A DNA stretch of 64,000 nucleotides from Candidatus Kryptonium sp. GTDB taxonomy: Bacteria; Bacteroidota; Ignavibacteria; Kryptoniales; Kryptoniaceae. Made by a program: the position numbers and the translations under genes. Shown piece by piece: positions 63,874 to 64,000 of the stretch (within the stretch, counting starts at the first letter, position 1; each line of letters opens with the position of its first letter). The stretch covers positions 124,001 through 188,000 of the forward strand of contig JANXBN010000002.1 in NCBI GenBank assembly GCA_025060635.1, given 5' to 3'. The notes under the pieces were generated by a model. The model did no database searches. It saw only the letters and a list, made by a program, of their open reading frames with translations, and was not told where the DNA came from.

Positions 63874-63891
63874 AATTAATTTTTCGTAAAA

Positions 63892-64000
63892 ATGTCTCAA
63901 GTTAACATAGAGAAACAAGCGACAAGGAAAAAAGTTAAACTTGTAGCTGTTGTTAATCCGGTTGGTTGCACAGGATGTGAGGTATGCATTGAGTTCTGTC
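63892..64000 (+). CDS. Ferredoxin-type 4Fe-4S protein, cut by right window edge
   Basis: Starts at ATG 63892, 18 bases after atpC; 36 residues are visible. It has a basic leader (EKQATRKKVKLVAVVNP) and then CTGCEVCIEFC, a Cys-x2-Cys-x2-Cys-x3-Cys cluster motif. The extent and second cluster, if any, are outside the window. Partner unknown. Confidence 0.8.
   Translation, partial: MSQVNIEKQATRKKVKLVAVVNPVGCTGCEVCIEFC

Overview
The window is a gene-dense, AT-rich bacterial chromosome segment. No gene-free stretch exceeds about 285 bases, and I saw no rRNA, tRNA, CRISPR array or insertion sequence. Several features point to the Bacteroidota-Chlorobiota-Ignavibacteriota (FCB) lineage: a type IX secretion sorting tail on a multiheme cytochrome (YQNYPNPFNPSTKI motif), a TonB energy transducer, outer-membrane barrels, MqnD of the futalosine menaquinone route, a split transketolase, and an atpD-atpC pair standing apart from other ATP synthase genes. 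The style is closest to Ignavibacteria or 'Candidatus Kryptonia'-like thermophiles. This placement is inferred from gene content, not from a search.

Layout. 1-4126: dicarboxylate symporter (cut by the left edge), PQQ-type beta-propeller, LysE-family exporter, Ogt repair protein and a secreted DUF1207-like protein. 4138-6016: an overlapping DNA methyltransferase and PD-(D/E)XK endonuclease, probably a type II restriction-modification pair. 6043-15078: dnaG, a ferredoxin with a geranylgeranyl-reductase-type flavoprotein, rsmB, a histidine ammonia-lyase with an unusual Ser-Ser-Gly cofactor precursor, recG and a CoA-binding protein. 15075-18192 (minus): lytic transglycosylase, CBS/CorC membrane protein, TonB. 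18419-20856: a two-gene cytochrome bd-superfamily module whose first subunit carries a C-terminal cytochrome c. 20900-23968 (minus): M1 peptidase fused to an outer-membrane barrel. 24125-30791: rimP-nusA-infB-rbfA-truB-ribF operon, preceded by a terminator-like hairpin that ends at the rimP start codon. 30921-33441: rpsO and pnp. 33724-42154: split transketolase, UvrD-type helicase, a degenerate methyltransferase, a run of small iron-sulfur proteins with a ubiquitin-fold protein, nth, mqnD and anmK. 42151-47192: glycosyltransferase (minus), HIT protein, icd, LolD-type ATPase, a 58-residue membrane protein and tgt. 47370-49457: nine-heme cytochrome with a T9SS tail. 49510-53440 (minus): pyrimidine nucleoside phosphorylase, fused homocysteine methyltransferase/MTHFR, and a HisA-like protein with altered catalytic residues. 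53651-61955: a complete aa3-type cytochrome oxidase operon starting with a cupredoxin and including heme A synthesis, two subunit III genes, Sco and DUF420. 62133-64000: atpD, atpC and the start of a ferredoxin.

Together the genes describe an aerobic or facultative respirer that uses menaquinone. It has two kinds of oxygen-reductase-type enzyme (aa3 and a bd relative with heme c) and probably an exported multiheme cytochrome. Candidate promoters repeatedly show a TTG-type -35 box 16-18 bases from TATATT, TAAATT or TAACTT, i.e. a sigma-70-like pattern and not the -33/-7 pattern of Bacteroides. The most notable items are the bd-type/cytochrome c pair, the T9SS-tagged multiheme cytochrome, the rimP leader hairpin, the cox-operon dyad, the HisA-like and HutH active-site variants, and the small Fe-S/ubiquitin-fold cluster.
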